Assembly: GCA_020630095.1 (NCBI GenBank)
Contig: JAHDCD010000003.1
Coordinates: forward strand, 124,001-188,000
From: Rickettsiales bacterium
GTDB taxonomy: Bacteria > Pseudomonadota > Alphaproteobacteria > Rickettsiales > UBA8987
Length of the DNA stretch: 64,000 nt
Direction of reading: 5' to 3'
Part shown: one piece after another, positions 1-7,962 of the stretch
Position numbering within the stretch: the first letter of the stretch is position 1
How the letters are laid out: each line of letters starts with the position of its first letter
Notes under the pieces: model-generated
Seen by the model: only the letters and a program-made list of their open reading frames with translations
Databases searched by the model: none
What the model was told of the DNA's origin: nothing
Translations under genes and position numbers: made by a program

Positions 1-1401
1 CAGGCTAGAAACTGGTGCTTAGCGGCTCCCGGTGTACAAATTGCATCAACTGTTACTGGCGGTCAATATGCTGAATTCTCTGGCACATCAATGGCGGCAC
101 CTTATGTTTCAGGTTCTTTAGCTTTATTACTTGAAGCGTTCCCTGAAATTTCAAATAAAGATGCACTTTCAATTCTTTTTGAAACTGCAACTGACTTAGG
201 TCAAATTGGTGTAGATTATATTTATGGTCATGGTTTAGTTAATTTAGATGCAGCGTTTAACCCTGTTGGAGCTACGTCATTTACTACTTCATCTGGTACT
301 AATGTTAGCACTTCTGGAACAGTTATTTCAATTCCATCTGCTTTTGGTGGTGCTGGTATTAGCGCGGCTAATGCAACAATTTTAGATTCGTATAATCGTG
401 AGTTTAATGTTTCGTTAAATGATTATGTTAAGCCAACTAAAACTTTATACTTAAGTGATATTTCATCTCGCTTCGCTGAAAATGAATTAAATGAAGCTAA
501 TCTGGATAATGGCTTATCTTTAGCTTTCGGTGAACGTGAAATTGAAGTTGATGCCGATCAAGAATCATCTGAAGATGGTAAGTATTTCAGAATTTCATAT
601 GCTGGTAAAAATGGTAGCTATTCACTATCTAAAGACATTAACATGAATAACGTACTTGGCTTTGCAGAAGAAAATGCTCGTGAAATGAATATTATGGAAG
701 GCGTTGGTTTAGATAATACTTATTTAAACCTATTTGCTGAAAATAATATGGCTGTAGCTTCTTCACTTAACATTGGTGCTGCGGCATTAAGCTTTGCAGG
801 TATTAAGTCTGAACAAGATGGCTTTGATGCTTCAGGTTTTGTATCTGGCATAAATGGTGGTTTTGGTAAGTTAAAATTAGCTGGTTCAATTGGTTTAATA
901 GAAGAGCAAGGTGGGTTGCTAGGCTTTTCTGGTACTGGCGCGTTCGACTTAGAAGGCGAGTCTCAAACTAGCTTTGCTAGCTTAACTGGTGTTTACTCGT
1001 TTAACTCTGCACTTTCGTTCTATGCTAAGTATGAACTTGGTTTAACTAAAGGTAGTAACATTGAAAACGGCATTGTTTCTAACGTTTCTGATATCTACTC
1101 TGATAGTTTTGCATTTGGTGCAACTTATGCAGTTGATAGGCTATCTAAATTAGGCGCTTCAATTTCTCAGCCTATGAGAGCGCGTAGTGGTGAAGTTCAG
1201 TTTAACTTCGGCGATGGTAATGTATCTAATGCGGATATTTCTGCGAGTGTTCGTGAAATTGATTTCTCAATGTTCTATGATACTCATGTTAATGGCTTAG
1301 GTAGATTCTCTGCGGCGGCGTTATACAGAGTTAACCCTGATCATGATGAAACTGCAGATGATGAGTTAATCTTATTAGGTAAGTACAAAGCAGAATTTTA
1401 A
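1..1401 (+). CDS. Autotransporter subtilisin-like serine protease, C-terminal part (5' end outside window)
   Basis: The reading frame is open from base 1, so the start and most of the protease domain lie outside the window. Bases 76-108 encode GTSMAAPYVSG, the peptidase S8 motif around the catalytic serine. After it comes a short linker and about 350 residues rich in Gly, Ser, Asn and alternating hydrophobic residues, ending in the aromatic-terminated strand YKAEF. A terminal Phe is typical of outer-membrane beta-barrels. The product is therefore probably a type V secreted protease that exposes or releases a subtilisin domain at the cell surface. The passenger between protease and barrel is short in the visible part. 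Its specificity cannot be read from what is present. The stop is followed 8 bases later by a palindromic repeat that may also end transcription. Confidence 0.85.
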   Translation, partial: QARNWCLAAPGVQIASTVTGGQYAEFSGTSMAAPYVSGSLALLLEAFPEISNKDALSILFETATDLGQIGVDYIYGHGLVNLDAAFNPVGATSFTTSSGTNVSTSGTVISIPSAFGGAGISAANATILDSYNREFNVSLNDYVKPTKTLYLSDISSRFAENELNEANLDNGLSLAFGEREIEVDADQESSEDGKYFRISYAGKNGSYSLSKDINMNNVLGFAEENAREMNIMEGVGLDNTYLNLFAENNMAVASSLNIGAAALSFAGIKSEQDGFDASGFVSGINGGFGKLKLAGSIGLIEEQGGLLGFSGTGAFDLEGESQTSFASLTGVYSFNSALSFYAKYELGLTKGSNIENGIVSNVSDIYSDSFAFGATYAVDRLSKLGASISQPMRARSGEVQFNFGDGNVSNADISASVREIDFSMFYDTHVNGLGRFSAAALYRVNPDHDETADDELILLGKYKAEF

Positions 1402-1408
1402 TTCGATT

Positions 1409-1478
1409 GTCATTCCCGCGGAAGCGGGAATCTCCTTAATGGAGCTTCCCGAGATCCCCGATCGGAGTCGGGGGTGAC
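1409..1478. repeat. GTCAT...ATGAC palindromic repeat (full copy)
   Basis: This 70 bp element begins GTCATTCCCGCGGAAGCGGG and ends TCGGGGGTGAC. It holds two GC-rich hairpins in an otherwise AT-rich intergenic gap between the autotransporter and metK, which converge on it. The same layout recurs at 2920-3011, 3345-3414, 59679-59799 and 60872-60946, with half copies at 15941-15970 and 16526-16549. Its position between two convergent genes would let the hairpins act as a bidirectional terminator, although no clear T-tract is present. Confidence 0.85.
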
Positions 1479-1491
1479 AAAGCTTTATAAT

Positions 1492-2649
1492 CTATAACAA
1501 CCCCTTAAGCTCGTCTACTAGGTCGGTTTTTTCCCACGAGAAAGAGCCGTCTGCTAGTGGATTACGGCCAAAATGTCCGTATGCGGCAGTTTTCTTATAG
1601 ATAGGTTTATGCAGGTCTAAATGCGCACGGATTCCGTATGGAGTTAAGTCAATAAGGCTATTTACTTTGTTTAAAATAGCATCCTCAGTTACTTTGCCAG
1701 TGCCGTGCATATTAATGTAAACCGAAAGCGGTTTTGCTACACCAATTGCATATGAAAGTTGAATTGTGCAAGCGTCTGCTAGTTTTGCAGCTACTATGTT
1801 TTTAGCAACATAGCGTGCGGCATAAGCTGCAGATCTATCTACCTTGGTAGGGTCTTTACCGGAAAATGCACCGCCACCATGAGGGGCCGCACCGCCGTAA
1901 GTATCTACAATGATTTTTCTGCCAGTTAGTCCCGCATCACCATCTGGCCCGCCGATAACGAACTTGCCAGTTGGGTTAAAATAAAGCTCTCTAGGCTTAT
2001 GCCCTAAAGTTTCTACTATTGATGGTAAAAGTTGCGCTTTTAGTTCCGCTTGGTTTGCTCCCTCAGGGTGTTGAATAGATAGCACAACATTATCAACATC
2101 CATTGGCGTATTACCCTTATAATTAAAGGTAACTTGGCTTTTTGCATCTGGCCCTAGATGTTTAAATTCATCTTTTAAGAAGATATTCTCTAAAATGCGA
2201 TGCGCGTAATAAATAGGTGCGGGCATTAAATTCGGTGACTCCGTACAAGCATAGCCAAACATTATACCTTGGTCGCCAGCGCCCTCTTCTTCTAGACTTT
2301 TTGCGTCAACACCTTGAGCAATATCTGGCGACTGACCATGTACCAGATTAATTACTTCCAGCTTTTCATGGTGGAAGCCTTCTTGCTCGTAGCCGATTTC
2401 TTTTACAGTTTTACGAACTATATTTTCAATATTCTTAGTAATAGATTCTGCTCCGCGTACTTCACCAGCAATTATAACCTTGTTGGTAGTTGCCATAGTT
2501 TCAACGGCAACGCGCGAATATGGGTCTTGGTGCAAATATTCATCTAAAATTGCATCCGAAATTTGGTCGCAGATTTTATCTGGGTGACCATGTGAAACAG
2601 ATTCAGAAGTGAATTGAAATTCTCTATTTTGGTAGTAGTCTTGAGACAT
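1492..2649 (-). CDS. metK: S-adenosylmethionine synthetase
   Basis: The 385-residue product makes SAM from methionine and ATP. It shows the N-terminal [13 protein letters not shown] motif, the [12 protein letters not shown] motif and the glycine-rich [16 protein letters not shown] loop, all hallmarks of MetK. Length matches the family (about 385-400). The ORF is intact, unlike the decayed metK known from several Rickettsia. The start codon lies only five bases from the divergent start of the ABC ATPase gene, so there is no room for a leader or SAM riboswitch outside coding DNA. SAM made here would supply the Cfa-type methyltransferase and MtaB encoded elsewhere in the window. Confidence 0.97.
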   Translation of the reverse strand: MSQDYYQNREFQFTSESVSHGHPDKICDQISDAILDEYLHQDPYSRVAVETMATTNKVIIAGEVRGAESITKNIENIVRKTVKEIGYEQEGFHHEKLEVINLVHGQSPDIAQGVDAKSLEEEGAGDQGIMFGYACTESPNLMPAPIYYAHRILENIFLKDEFKHLGPDAKSQVTFNYKGNTPMDVDNVVLSIQHPEGANQAELKAQLLPSIVETLGHKPRELYFNPTGKFVIGGPDGDAGLTGRKIIVDTYGGAAPHGGGAFSGKDPTKVDRSAAYAARYVAKNIVAAKLADACTIQLSYAIGVAKPLSVYINMHGTGKVTEDAILNKVNSLIDLTPYGIRAHLDLHKPIYKKTAAYGHFGRNPLADGSFSWEKTDLVDELKGLL

Positions 2650-2654
2650 AGTTA

Positions 2655-3374
2655 ATGAGTATTCTAAAGATAAATAAATTAGTTAAGGCCTTCAAACAAG
2701 AAATTGTTTTAGATGGCATTGATTTTGAAATAAAGGCAGGTGAAAAATGCGCCTTTATTGGGCTTAATGGACAAGGTAAAACTACGCTAATTAAATCTAT
2801 ACTTGGTTTAAATAATATTAAATCTGGTACAGTTGAAATTTCTGATAATCATTTTTATCTGCCAGAAAAATTCAACCCTTCAAGTAACTTTACTGGTAAT
2901 GACTATTTAAACCTAATGTGTCATTCAGGTACCCGATCGGAATCGGGCATAAACTCCGGCGGGAATCTCTTTACGGAGCTTCCCGAGATCCCCGATCAAG
3001 TCGGGGATGACAAATTTTTTAACTGGAAATTGCCTCTTGATAAGAAAATTAAAACTTACTCGAAAGGAATGAAGCAAAAACTAGGGCTTTTAATTGCGTT
3101 TAATTCTGACGCTAATTTACTTATTCTTGATGAGCCAATGAGCGGACTAGATTTAAAATCTAGGGCAGAGTTTAGGCAGTTAGTTACTAAGTTTAACGGC
3201 GCGGTGCTATTTACCACTCATATTATGGAAGGAATGGATGAAATAGCCGACAGAGTAATATTTCTGCACAATAAAAAGCTCTTGTTAAACAAGCCTGCTC
3301 AGGATATTAATTTTAGCCAATTCGAAAGAGAAATACTAAGTCATGTCATCCTCGCGGAAGCGGGGATCTCATAA
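2655..3374 (+). CDS. ABC transporter ATP-binding protein with repeat-derived insert and tail
   Basis: This 239-residue ATPase shows Walker A ([12 protein letters not shown], about residues 37-48), the signature [11 protein letters not shown], Walker [13 protein letters not shown] and the H-loop TTHIMEGM. It resembles the CcmA/drug-export class that pairs with ABC-2 permeases. No permease lies next to it; the only ABC-2 permease in the window is at 45305-46066, and a partnership is conjecture. Residues about 90-119 are encoded by a palindromic repeat (2920-3011) inserted in frame between Walker A and the signature. The last ten or so residues (VILAEAGIS) come from a second repeat that supplies the stop codon. 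The core motifs survive, so the protein may still work. Start chosen at the ATG two residues before the conserved first beta-strand. Confidence 0.85.
   Translation: MSILKINKLVKAFKQEIVLDGIDFEIKAGEKCAFIGLNGQGKTTLIKSILGLNNIKSGTVEISDNHFYLPEKFNPSSNFTGNDYLNLMCHSGTRSESGINSGGNLFTELPEIPDQVGDDKFFNWKLPLDKKIKTYSKGMKQKLGLLIAFNSDANLLILDEPMSGLDLKSRAEFRQLVTKFNGAVLFTTHIMEGMDEIADRVIFLHNKKLLLNKPAQDINFSQFEREILSHVILAEAGIS
2920..3011. repeat. Palindromic repeat inserted in frame in an ABC ATPase gene
   Basis: This 92 bp element starts GTCATTC and ends GTCGGGGATGAC, like the intergenic copies. It lies wholly within the ABC ATPase gene and is translated without a stop. Its GC content is far above the flanking coding sequence. 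It resembles in behaviour the Rickettsia palindromic elements known to sit inside protein genes. Confidence 0.88.
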
Positions 3375-3414
3375 CAAGATCTCAAAAAAGATTCCCGATC
3401 AAGTCGGGAATGAC
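3345..3414. repeat. Palindromic repeat covering the ABC ATPase stop codon
   Basis: This 70 bp full copy runs from GTCATCCTCGCGGAAGCGGG to TCGGGAATGAC. The ABC ATPase reads about 30 bp into it and stops inside (TAA at 3372-3374). Just downstream, the 14-mer GGAATGACAAAACA at its right edge (3407-3420) is repeated at 3427-3440, where it carries the hom start codon. Confidence 0.88.
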
Positions 3415-3429
3415 AAAACATAGATTGGA

Positions 3430-4710
3430 ATGACAAAACAAGAGAATCAAATAAATGTAGCAATAGCTGGGCTAGGAACAGTTGGTATTGGTACTTATAA
3501 AATTTTAACCCAGAAGCGTGAGCTATTTAAAGCTAAAACTGGCAAGGATATTGTTGTATCGGCTATATCTTCACGCTCGAAAAGTAAGGATAGAGGTGTG
3601 GACTTCCCTAACGATATTAATTGGTTTGATAATCCAGTTGATATGACAAAAGCTACCAATGTTGATGTTGTGGTTGAAGCTATTGGTGGCGAAGATGGCA
3701 TTGCTTACGCGCTAGCTAAAGAGGCATTATCTGCCGGTAAGAGCTTTGTTACCGCTAATAAGGCAATGATAGCTATTCATGGGGCAGAGCTGGCAAAACT
3801 TGCTGAAGATAATGGCGGCTTCCTATGCTTTGAATCTGCTGTTGCGGGTGGCATTCCGATATTAAAAGTTATACGCGAAGGTTTAGCGGCTAATGAGTTT
3901 GTATCTATTAGCGGTATAATGAATGGTACGTGTAACTTTATTTTAACTGAAATGGCAGCTAGGCGCGAAGGTTTTGAGCCTGTACTTGCTGATGCTCAGG
4001 CGAAAGGCTATGCAGAAACTCCGCCAGATTTAGATATTGATGGCGTTGATACGGCTCATAAATTAGCAATTATTAGTGCGCTTGCGTTTGGTGCTAAGTT
4101 AAATTTTGATGGCATTATTCTTGATGGCATTCGCAAGGTAACTTTGGATGATATCGATTTAGCGAAAGATTTTGGCTATAAAATTAAGCTTCTTGGAACA
4201 GTTAAGAAAGCCGACAATAATGAATTATTACAAATGGTTCAGCCAACATTAGTTAAGGCGGACTCACAAATTGGTCAGGTTGATGGTGTATTGAATGCTA
4301 TTTATTCTGAATCGGATGAGTTTGGTGGTTCAATTATTACTGGTGCAGGTGCAGGTGAAAAGCCTACCGCTTCAAGTGTTGTAGCAGATATTATTGATAT
4401 TGCCGCAAATCGCGCAGGGAAGGCATTCTATGCATCAAACGAGGTGAAATCTGTTAAAAATTATGATTCACGTTTTTACTATAGAATTAATTTAGAAGAT
4501 AAAGCTGGTACACTGGCAGAGATTACGAGTATTTTATCTTCATATGGCATTTCAATTGATGAAGTTGCACAGAAAGTACATAATACTGGCGATGCTTTAG
4601 TTGGTATAATTACACATGAAACAAATGCAGATTCCGCACGCGATGCGATTGCAAAGCTAGAAAGCTTGGAATTTGTAAACAACGTTCACTCAATGGTGGT
4701 GAGCGGTTAG
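3430..4710 (+). CDS. hom: Homoserine dehydrogenase
   Basis: The 426-residue enzyme reduces aspartate semialdehyde to homoserine, the branch point to methionine and threonine. An N-terminal Rossmann motif GLGTVGIG (about residues 15-22), the NKAMIA segment and GIMNGTCNFIL are family signatures. The C-terminal 80 residues form an ACT regulatory domain, which usually gives threonine feedback control. MetX at 61630-62736 uses its product. It lies directly upstream of glpX, an order common in alphaproteobacteria. The ATG sits in a duplicated repeat end (ATGACAAAACA) and has no good Shine-Dalgarno sequence, so expression may depend on read-through from the ABC gene. Confidence 0.95.
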   Translation: MTKQENQINVAIAGLGTVGIGTYKILTQKRELFKAKTGKDIVVSAISSRSKSKDRGVDFPNDINWFDNPVDMTKATNVDVVVEAIGGEDGIAYALAKEALSAGKSFVTANKAMIAIHGAELAKLAEDNGGFLCFESAVAGGIPILKVIREGLAANEFVSISGIMNGTCNFILTEMAARREGFEPVLADAQAKGYAETPPDLDIDGVDTAHKLAIISALAFGAKLNFDGIILDGIRKVTLDDIDLAKDFGYKIKLLGTVKKADNNELLQMVQPTLVKADSQIGQVDGVLNAIYSESDEFGGSIITGAGAGEKPTASSVVADIIDIAANRAGKAFYASNEVKSVKNYDSRFYYRINLEDKAGTLAEITSILSSYGISIDEVAQKVHNTGDALVGIITHETNADSARDAIAKLESLEFVNNVHSMVVSG

Positions 4711-4719
4711 GAGAATATT

Positions 4720-5745
4720 ATGAGCATTGTTACACAATTAAATTATGATGGTAAGGGAGAGTTTCTAAATAGAAATTTAGCTATGGAAACAGTTCGTATA
4801 ACTGAATTTGCTGCGTTAGCCGCAAGCAAGTATATGGGCTTAGGTAAAAAGGACGAAGCCGACCAAGCCGCCGTTGATGCAATGCGCACCGCGCTTAATG
4901 AGCTTACAATTCAAGGTACAATTGTTATCGGTGAAGGTGAGCGTGATAAAGCCCCGATGTTATATATCGGCGAGAAAGTTGGTAATGGCACAGGCCCTGA
5001 AGTTGATATTGCCTTAGACCCGTTAGAAGGCACAAATTTATGTGCTGTTGGTGCGCCAAACTCGTTGGCAGTTATTGCCATATCTGAACGTGGTGGATTT
5101 TTAAATGCGCCAGATGTTTATATGAAAAAGATTGCTGTTGGTGGCGGTTTACCAGCGGGCCTAATTGATATTGAAGCTAGCCCTGAGAAAAACTTAAAAG
5201 AATTAGCTAAGGCTAAAAAGTGCGATATTTCTGACCTTGTAGCTGTTATTCTTGAGCGCCCTAGGCACGCAGAGCTTATTGCTAAAACTCGCGAGGCAGG
5301 TGCGCGTATTCAACTTATTGATGATGGTGATGTTGCTGGTATTATTGCAACTTCTCGCTTTGAGGCGGGTGTTGATATATATATGGGTACAGGTGGTGCA
5401 CCTGAGGGTGTGCTAGCTGCGGCTGCGCTAAAATGTATTAATGGTCAAATGCAGGGGCAACTAATCTTTGATGGCACTATTGGCGAAGAAATGGACGTTG
5501 ATAATCAGATTAGCCGTGCGAAGCAAATGGGCATTTCTGATATCAATAAAATTTACGATATTAACGAGATGGCAAAGGGCGATGTTATGGTATCTTGCAC
5601 AGGCGTTACTGGCGGCTGGATGCTTAAAGGCGTGCGCCGTTATGCTGGTGGCGCAACTACGCACTCGCTTGTTATGCGCTCACATACTGGTACAACTCGT
5701 TTCGTTGAAACTGAGCATAACTTTACCAGAAAGAAAGAGATTTAA
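4720..5745 (+). CDS. glpX: Fructose-1,6-bisphosphatase class II
   Basis: The 341-residue GlpX-type phosphatase hydrolyses fructose 1,6-bisphosphate in gluconeogenesis. Family signatures are IGEGERDKAPML, the metal-binding DPLEGTNL and the GTGGAPEGVLAAAALKC segment. A strong ribosome-binding site (TTAGGAG) precedes the ATG, nine bases after the hom stop, so hom and glpX form an operon. Its presence suggests that the cell makes sugars from smaller carbon compounds, in line with RpiB and GpmI elsewhere in the window. Confidence 0.95.
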   Translation: MSIVTQLNYDGKGEFLNRNLAMETVRITEFAALAASKYMGLGKKDEADQAAVDAMRTALNELTIQGTIVIGEGERDKAPMLYIGEKVGNGTGPEVDIALDPLEGTNLCAVGAPNSLAVIAISERGGFLNAPDVYMKKIAVGGGLPAGLIDIEASPEKNLKELAKAKKCDISDLVAVILERPRHAELIAKTREAGARIQLIDDGDVAGIIATSRFEAGVDIYMGTGGAPEGVLAAAALKCINGQMQGQLIFDGTIGEEMDVDNQISRAKQMGISDINKIYDINEMAKGDVMVSCTGVTGGWMLKGVRRYAGGATTHSLVMRSHTGTTRFVETEHNFTRKKEI

Positions 5746-5774
5746 TTGACATTTAGTAACTAATTTGTTACAAT
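5746..5774 (+). promoter_or_regulatory. Sigma70-type promoter with embedded operator for the toxin-antitoxin pair
   Basis: TTGACA (5746-5751) and TACAAT (5769-5774) are separated by exactly 17 bp and begin right after the glpX stop. The inverted repeat GTAAC-TAATTT-GTTAC (5756-5771) overlaps the spacer and the -10 box, as expected for an operator bound by the antitoxin. Predicted initiation is at about 5781, the antitoxin ATG itself, so the mRNA would be leaderless. Confidence 0.8.
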
Positions 5775-5780
5775 ATTGAC

Positions 5781-5999
5781 ATGTCTGTTACAGAAGTAAA
5801 GAGGGTAAATGTTAGCTTAAGCCCGCAAGAATACAAATATATTGAGCTTTATGCTGAGCATAAGGGAAAAACAGTAACTTCTGCATTAAAGGATTTAGCT
5901 TTAATGAATTCCGAGCAATATGAGGATTACCAATTTTCTAATAGAGCGTTGGAGAATATGAAAAATACCACTGAATTAGTACCGTTAGATGAGTGGTAG
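5781..5999 (+). CDS. RelB/DUF6290-type antitoxin
   Basis: This 72-residue protein begins with a ribbon-helix-helix-like stretch (KRVNVSLSPQEYKYIELYAE) followed by an acidic, hydrophobic tail (TTELVPLDEW) of the kind that wraps a RelE-fold toxin. It overlaps the toxin gene by 11 bases. As in other RelB-like antitoxins, it probably binds the palindrome in its own promoter and represses the pair, more strongly in complex with toxin. No Shine-Dalgarno precedes the ATG, in keeping with the leaderless start predicted from the promoter. Assignment rests on size, order and fold-like features. Confidence 0.8.
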   Translation: MSVTEVKRVNVSLSPQEYKYIELYAEHKGKTVTSALKDLALMNSEQYEDYQFSNRALENMKNTTELVPLDEW

Positions 6000-6261
6000 A
6001 ATGTACTCGGTTGCAATTTCAGACATTGTTAAAAATCAATCTGATAAGAAAATTTCTAAATCTGCAAAGGCAGAAATAATTAAAGCAATTAATAATAAAC
6101 TTGTTAATGACCCGATGGTTTTTAGTAAGCCATTACAATATAACTTTGTTGGTTTGCGCTCCTTTAGAGTTGGTGATTATAGAGTTATAATCAAAGTTAA
6201 CGAGGAATCTAAAACCATTGAAATTTACGACATTGGCCACCGCAAGGATATTTATAATTAA
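5989..6261 (+). CDS. RelE/ParE-superfamily toxin
   Basis: The 90-residue product has the RelE-fold signature LRSFRVGDYRVIIKV followed by IEIYDIGHRKDIY, the last two strands of the family with conserved Arg and His/Arg residues near the C terminus. RelE toxins cut mRNA in the ribosome, whereas ParE members poison gyrase; which applies cannot be decided here. Translation may start at the ATG at 5989, overlapping the antitoxin, or at a second ATG at 6001. It is probably translationally coupled to the antitoxin. No partner genes follow; the next 390 bases are structured non-coding DNA. Confidence 0.85.
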   Translation: MSGRMYSVAISDIVKNQSDKKISKSAKAEIIKAINNKLVNDPMVFSKPLQYNFVGLRSFRVGDYRVIIKVNEESKTIEIYDIGHRKDIYN

Positions 6262-6274
6262 CTATAGTCTTTTC

Positions 6275-6400
6275 TAAATTACATCGTGTATACGATGTAA
6301 TTTAGGCTTACTCGCTTCGCGGTGCAACAAAAGCTCAAGCTTTTGTTGATAGCAAATTCCAATTTAATCGTTAGCACGATATAAATTAGAATTTACTATC
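6275..6400. repeat. Three consecutive stem-loops, variant of an ACTCGC...CGCGGTG element
   Basis: Arms of 13 bp pair at 6275-6304 (TAAATTACATCGT with its complement). Arms of 11 bp pair at 6325-6348 (CAACAAAAGCT). A longer imperfect stem covers 6354-6393. Between the first two lies ACTCGCTTCGCGGTG. A related block before xthA (63290-63360) keeps ACTCGC-NN-CGCGGTGCAA but has different yet still complementary arms. Together with the element at 6441-6647 this explains most of the 393-base gap after the toxin gene. Confidence 0.7.
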
Positions 6401-6440
6401 GTTTATACCTTCCGCAAAGTTAGCTCTCTTTTATAAATTT

Positions 6441-6647
6441 ACTATATATTGTGAATCTGAAGAGAGAAATCGATGATTTTTATCAAAAAATCGTCATTTT
6501 TTGTTAAAAAAGTGCAGTTTTTTAGCATTTTTTAAGGCTTTTTCTAGCGGATAAGCCCTAAGCACCATTGAAATATAAGGATATTTTATCTAAACACCCC
6601 TAGATATTATTTTTTTAGTGAATTTATAGGATTCTATATTTGAGAAT
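6441..6647 (-). repeat. Dispersed AT-rich element with phased A/T tracts, copy 1
   Basis: Read on the minus strand it matches the elements at 15520-15737 and 45119-45302. Shared landmarks are TTCTCAAATATAGAA at one end, the core CCTTATATTTCAA (6568-6580, minus), TTAGGGCTTATCCG, and a tail of alternating A6 and T6 runs. The runs at 6485-6490, 6497-6502, 6506-6511, 6518-6523 and 6528-6533 are 9-12 bp apart, close to one helical turn, which should curve the DNA. No convincing ORF is present. Confidence 0.7.
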
Positions 6648-6654
6648 AACTGTT

Positions 6655-7950
6655 TTAGCTGATTAAATTTATTAGCTCAGGGTTAAGGCGACCGGCATCG
6701 CGATCGATGAATTTTAGTCTAGTACCATCATCCTTCTGGTTTAGATTTTTAACTAGAATTTCGTCAGTATCTTTAACATTTTCATCTAGAATGATTGCAT
6801 AATTCGCATTCATCTTTTCAGCTTTTTTGAACTTTTTATCGTACTTACCTGAACGAATAATTTCTACAGGATAACCTTCCTGCCTTAGCATGAAGGCGAT
6901 AATTAACATATGTTCTTGGTCGCCATTATAACCTTTTGAGAACAAGGCTATTGGGCTAACTGGATTTGGAACTTTAGCATCGTCAACCAACAGCATTAAG
7001 CGCTCAATACCTGCGGCAAAGCCTACTGCTGGAGTTGGTTTACCACCAAGTTGAGCTACTAGGCCATCATATCTACCGCCTGAAAGAATGGCCGATTGAG
7101 AGCCCACACCTTCAGTTGCAATAAACTCAAATACAGTATGATTGTAATAATCTAAACCGCGTACTAAACCTGGGTTTAAGCGCACTTCCATTTGGGCTGA
7201 TACAGGCTCTATAGCGCGCATGAAAGTTTCAAAATACTCTTTTGCAGCGTCAGAGTAATAATCCATAATGCGTGGCGCATGGTCGATTAATATCTGTTTA
7301 TCGCCTTTATCTTTAGTATCTAAAATACGTAGCGGATTGTTTGTTAGCCTACGTTGAGAGTCTTCCGACAGCTCATTCTTATGTGGCGTTAAAGCCTCTA
7401 CAAGCGCAGTTGTATAACGAATGCGAGATTCAGCATCGCCGATAGAGTTAATATCTAAACGGCATTTTGTGGTTAAACCAAGGTTGGCTAAAATGTCGTA
7501 ACCTAAGATAACCATTTCAGCATCTACGTAGGGACCTTCTTCACCAATGTGCTCAAAGTTAACTTGGTGGAATTGACGTTGGCGACCTTTTTGTGGGCGC
7601 TCATACCTGAATAATGGACCTGTAGTAAAATACTTTAACGGCAGATTTTGTTCCAAACCGTTTGATATAAAGGCTCTTGCGATAGATGCGGTAAATTCTG
7701 GACGTAATGTTATTGAATCACCACCGCGCGTTTCAAAGGTAAACATCTCTTTGTTTACAACGTCAGAGGTTTCACCTAGTGAACGGCTGAATACATCTGT
7801 AAATTCAAAAATAGGTAAAGATATTTCTTTAAAACCGTATTTTGAACCTATTTGACGTGAAAGGTTTTGAATGAATTGAAATATTTTGAATTCATTTTCT
7901 AGCACATCATGTGTACCGCGAACTGGCTGTGTATTTGCTTTTTTAGACAT
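6655..7950 (-). CDS. hisS: Histidyl-tRNA synthetase
   Basis: The 431-residue class II synthetase charges tRNA-His. Visible signatures are PVRGTHDVLE at the N terminus, motif 2 around FRYERPQKGRQRQFHQ, the histidine-binding GLDYYNHTVFEF segment, and motif 3 (PAVGFAAGIERLMLL). The C-terminal 90 residues form the anticodon-binding domain. Length is typical. It follows mreD with a gap of 12 bases and is probably co-transcribed with mreBCD. Its 3' end abuts the A/T-tract element. Confidence 0.96.
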   Translation of the reverse strand: MSKKANTQPVRGTHDVLENEFKIFQFIQNLSRQIGSKYGFKEISLPIFEFTDVFSRSLGETSDVVNKEMFTFETRGGDSITLRPEFTASIARAFISNGLEQNLPLKYFTTGPLFRYERPQKGRQRQFHQVNFEHIGEEGPYVDAEMVILGYDILANLGLTTKCRLDINSIGDAESRIRYTTALVEALTPHKNELSEDSQRRLTNNPLRILDTKDKGDKQILIDHAPRIMDYYSDAAKEYFETFMRAIEPVSAQMEVRLNPGLVRGLDYYNHTVFEFIATEGVGSQSAILSGGRYDGLVAQLGGKPTPAVGFAAGIERLMLLVDDAKVPNPVSPIALFSKGYNGDQEHMLIIAFMLRQEGYPVEIIRSGKYDKKFKKAEKMNANYAIILDENVKDTDEILVKNLNQKDDGTRLKFIDRDAGRLNPELINLIS

Positions 7951-7962
7951 TAATTTTTTGAC

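Noticed and set aside
2650-2654. SAM riboswitch before metK
   Set aside because: Only five bases separate metK from the divergent gene, and no riboswitch structure is seen; none before hom or metX either.
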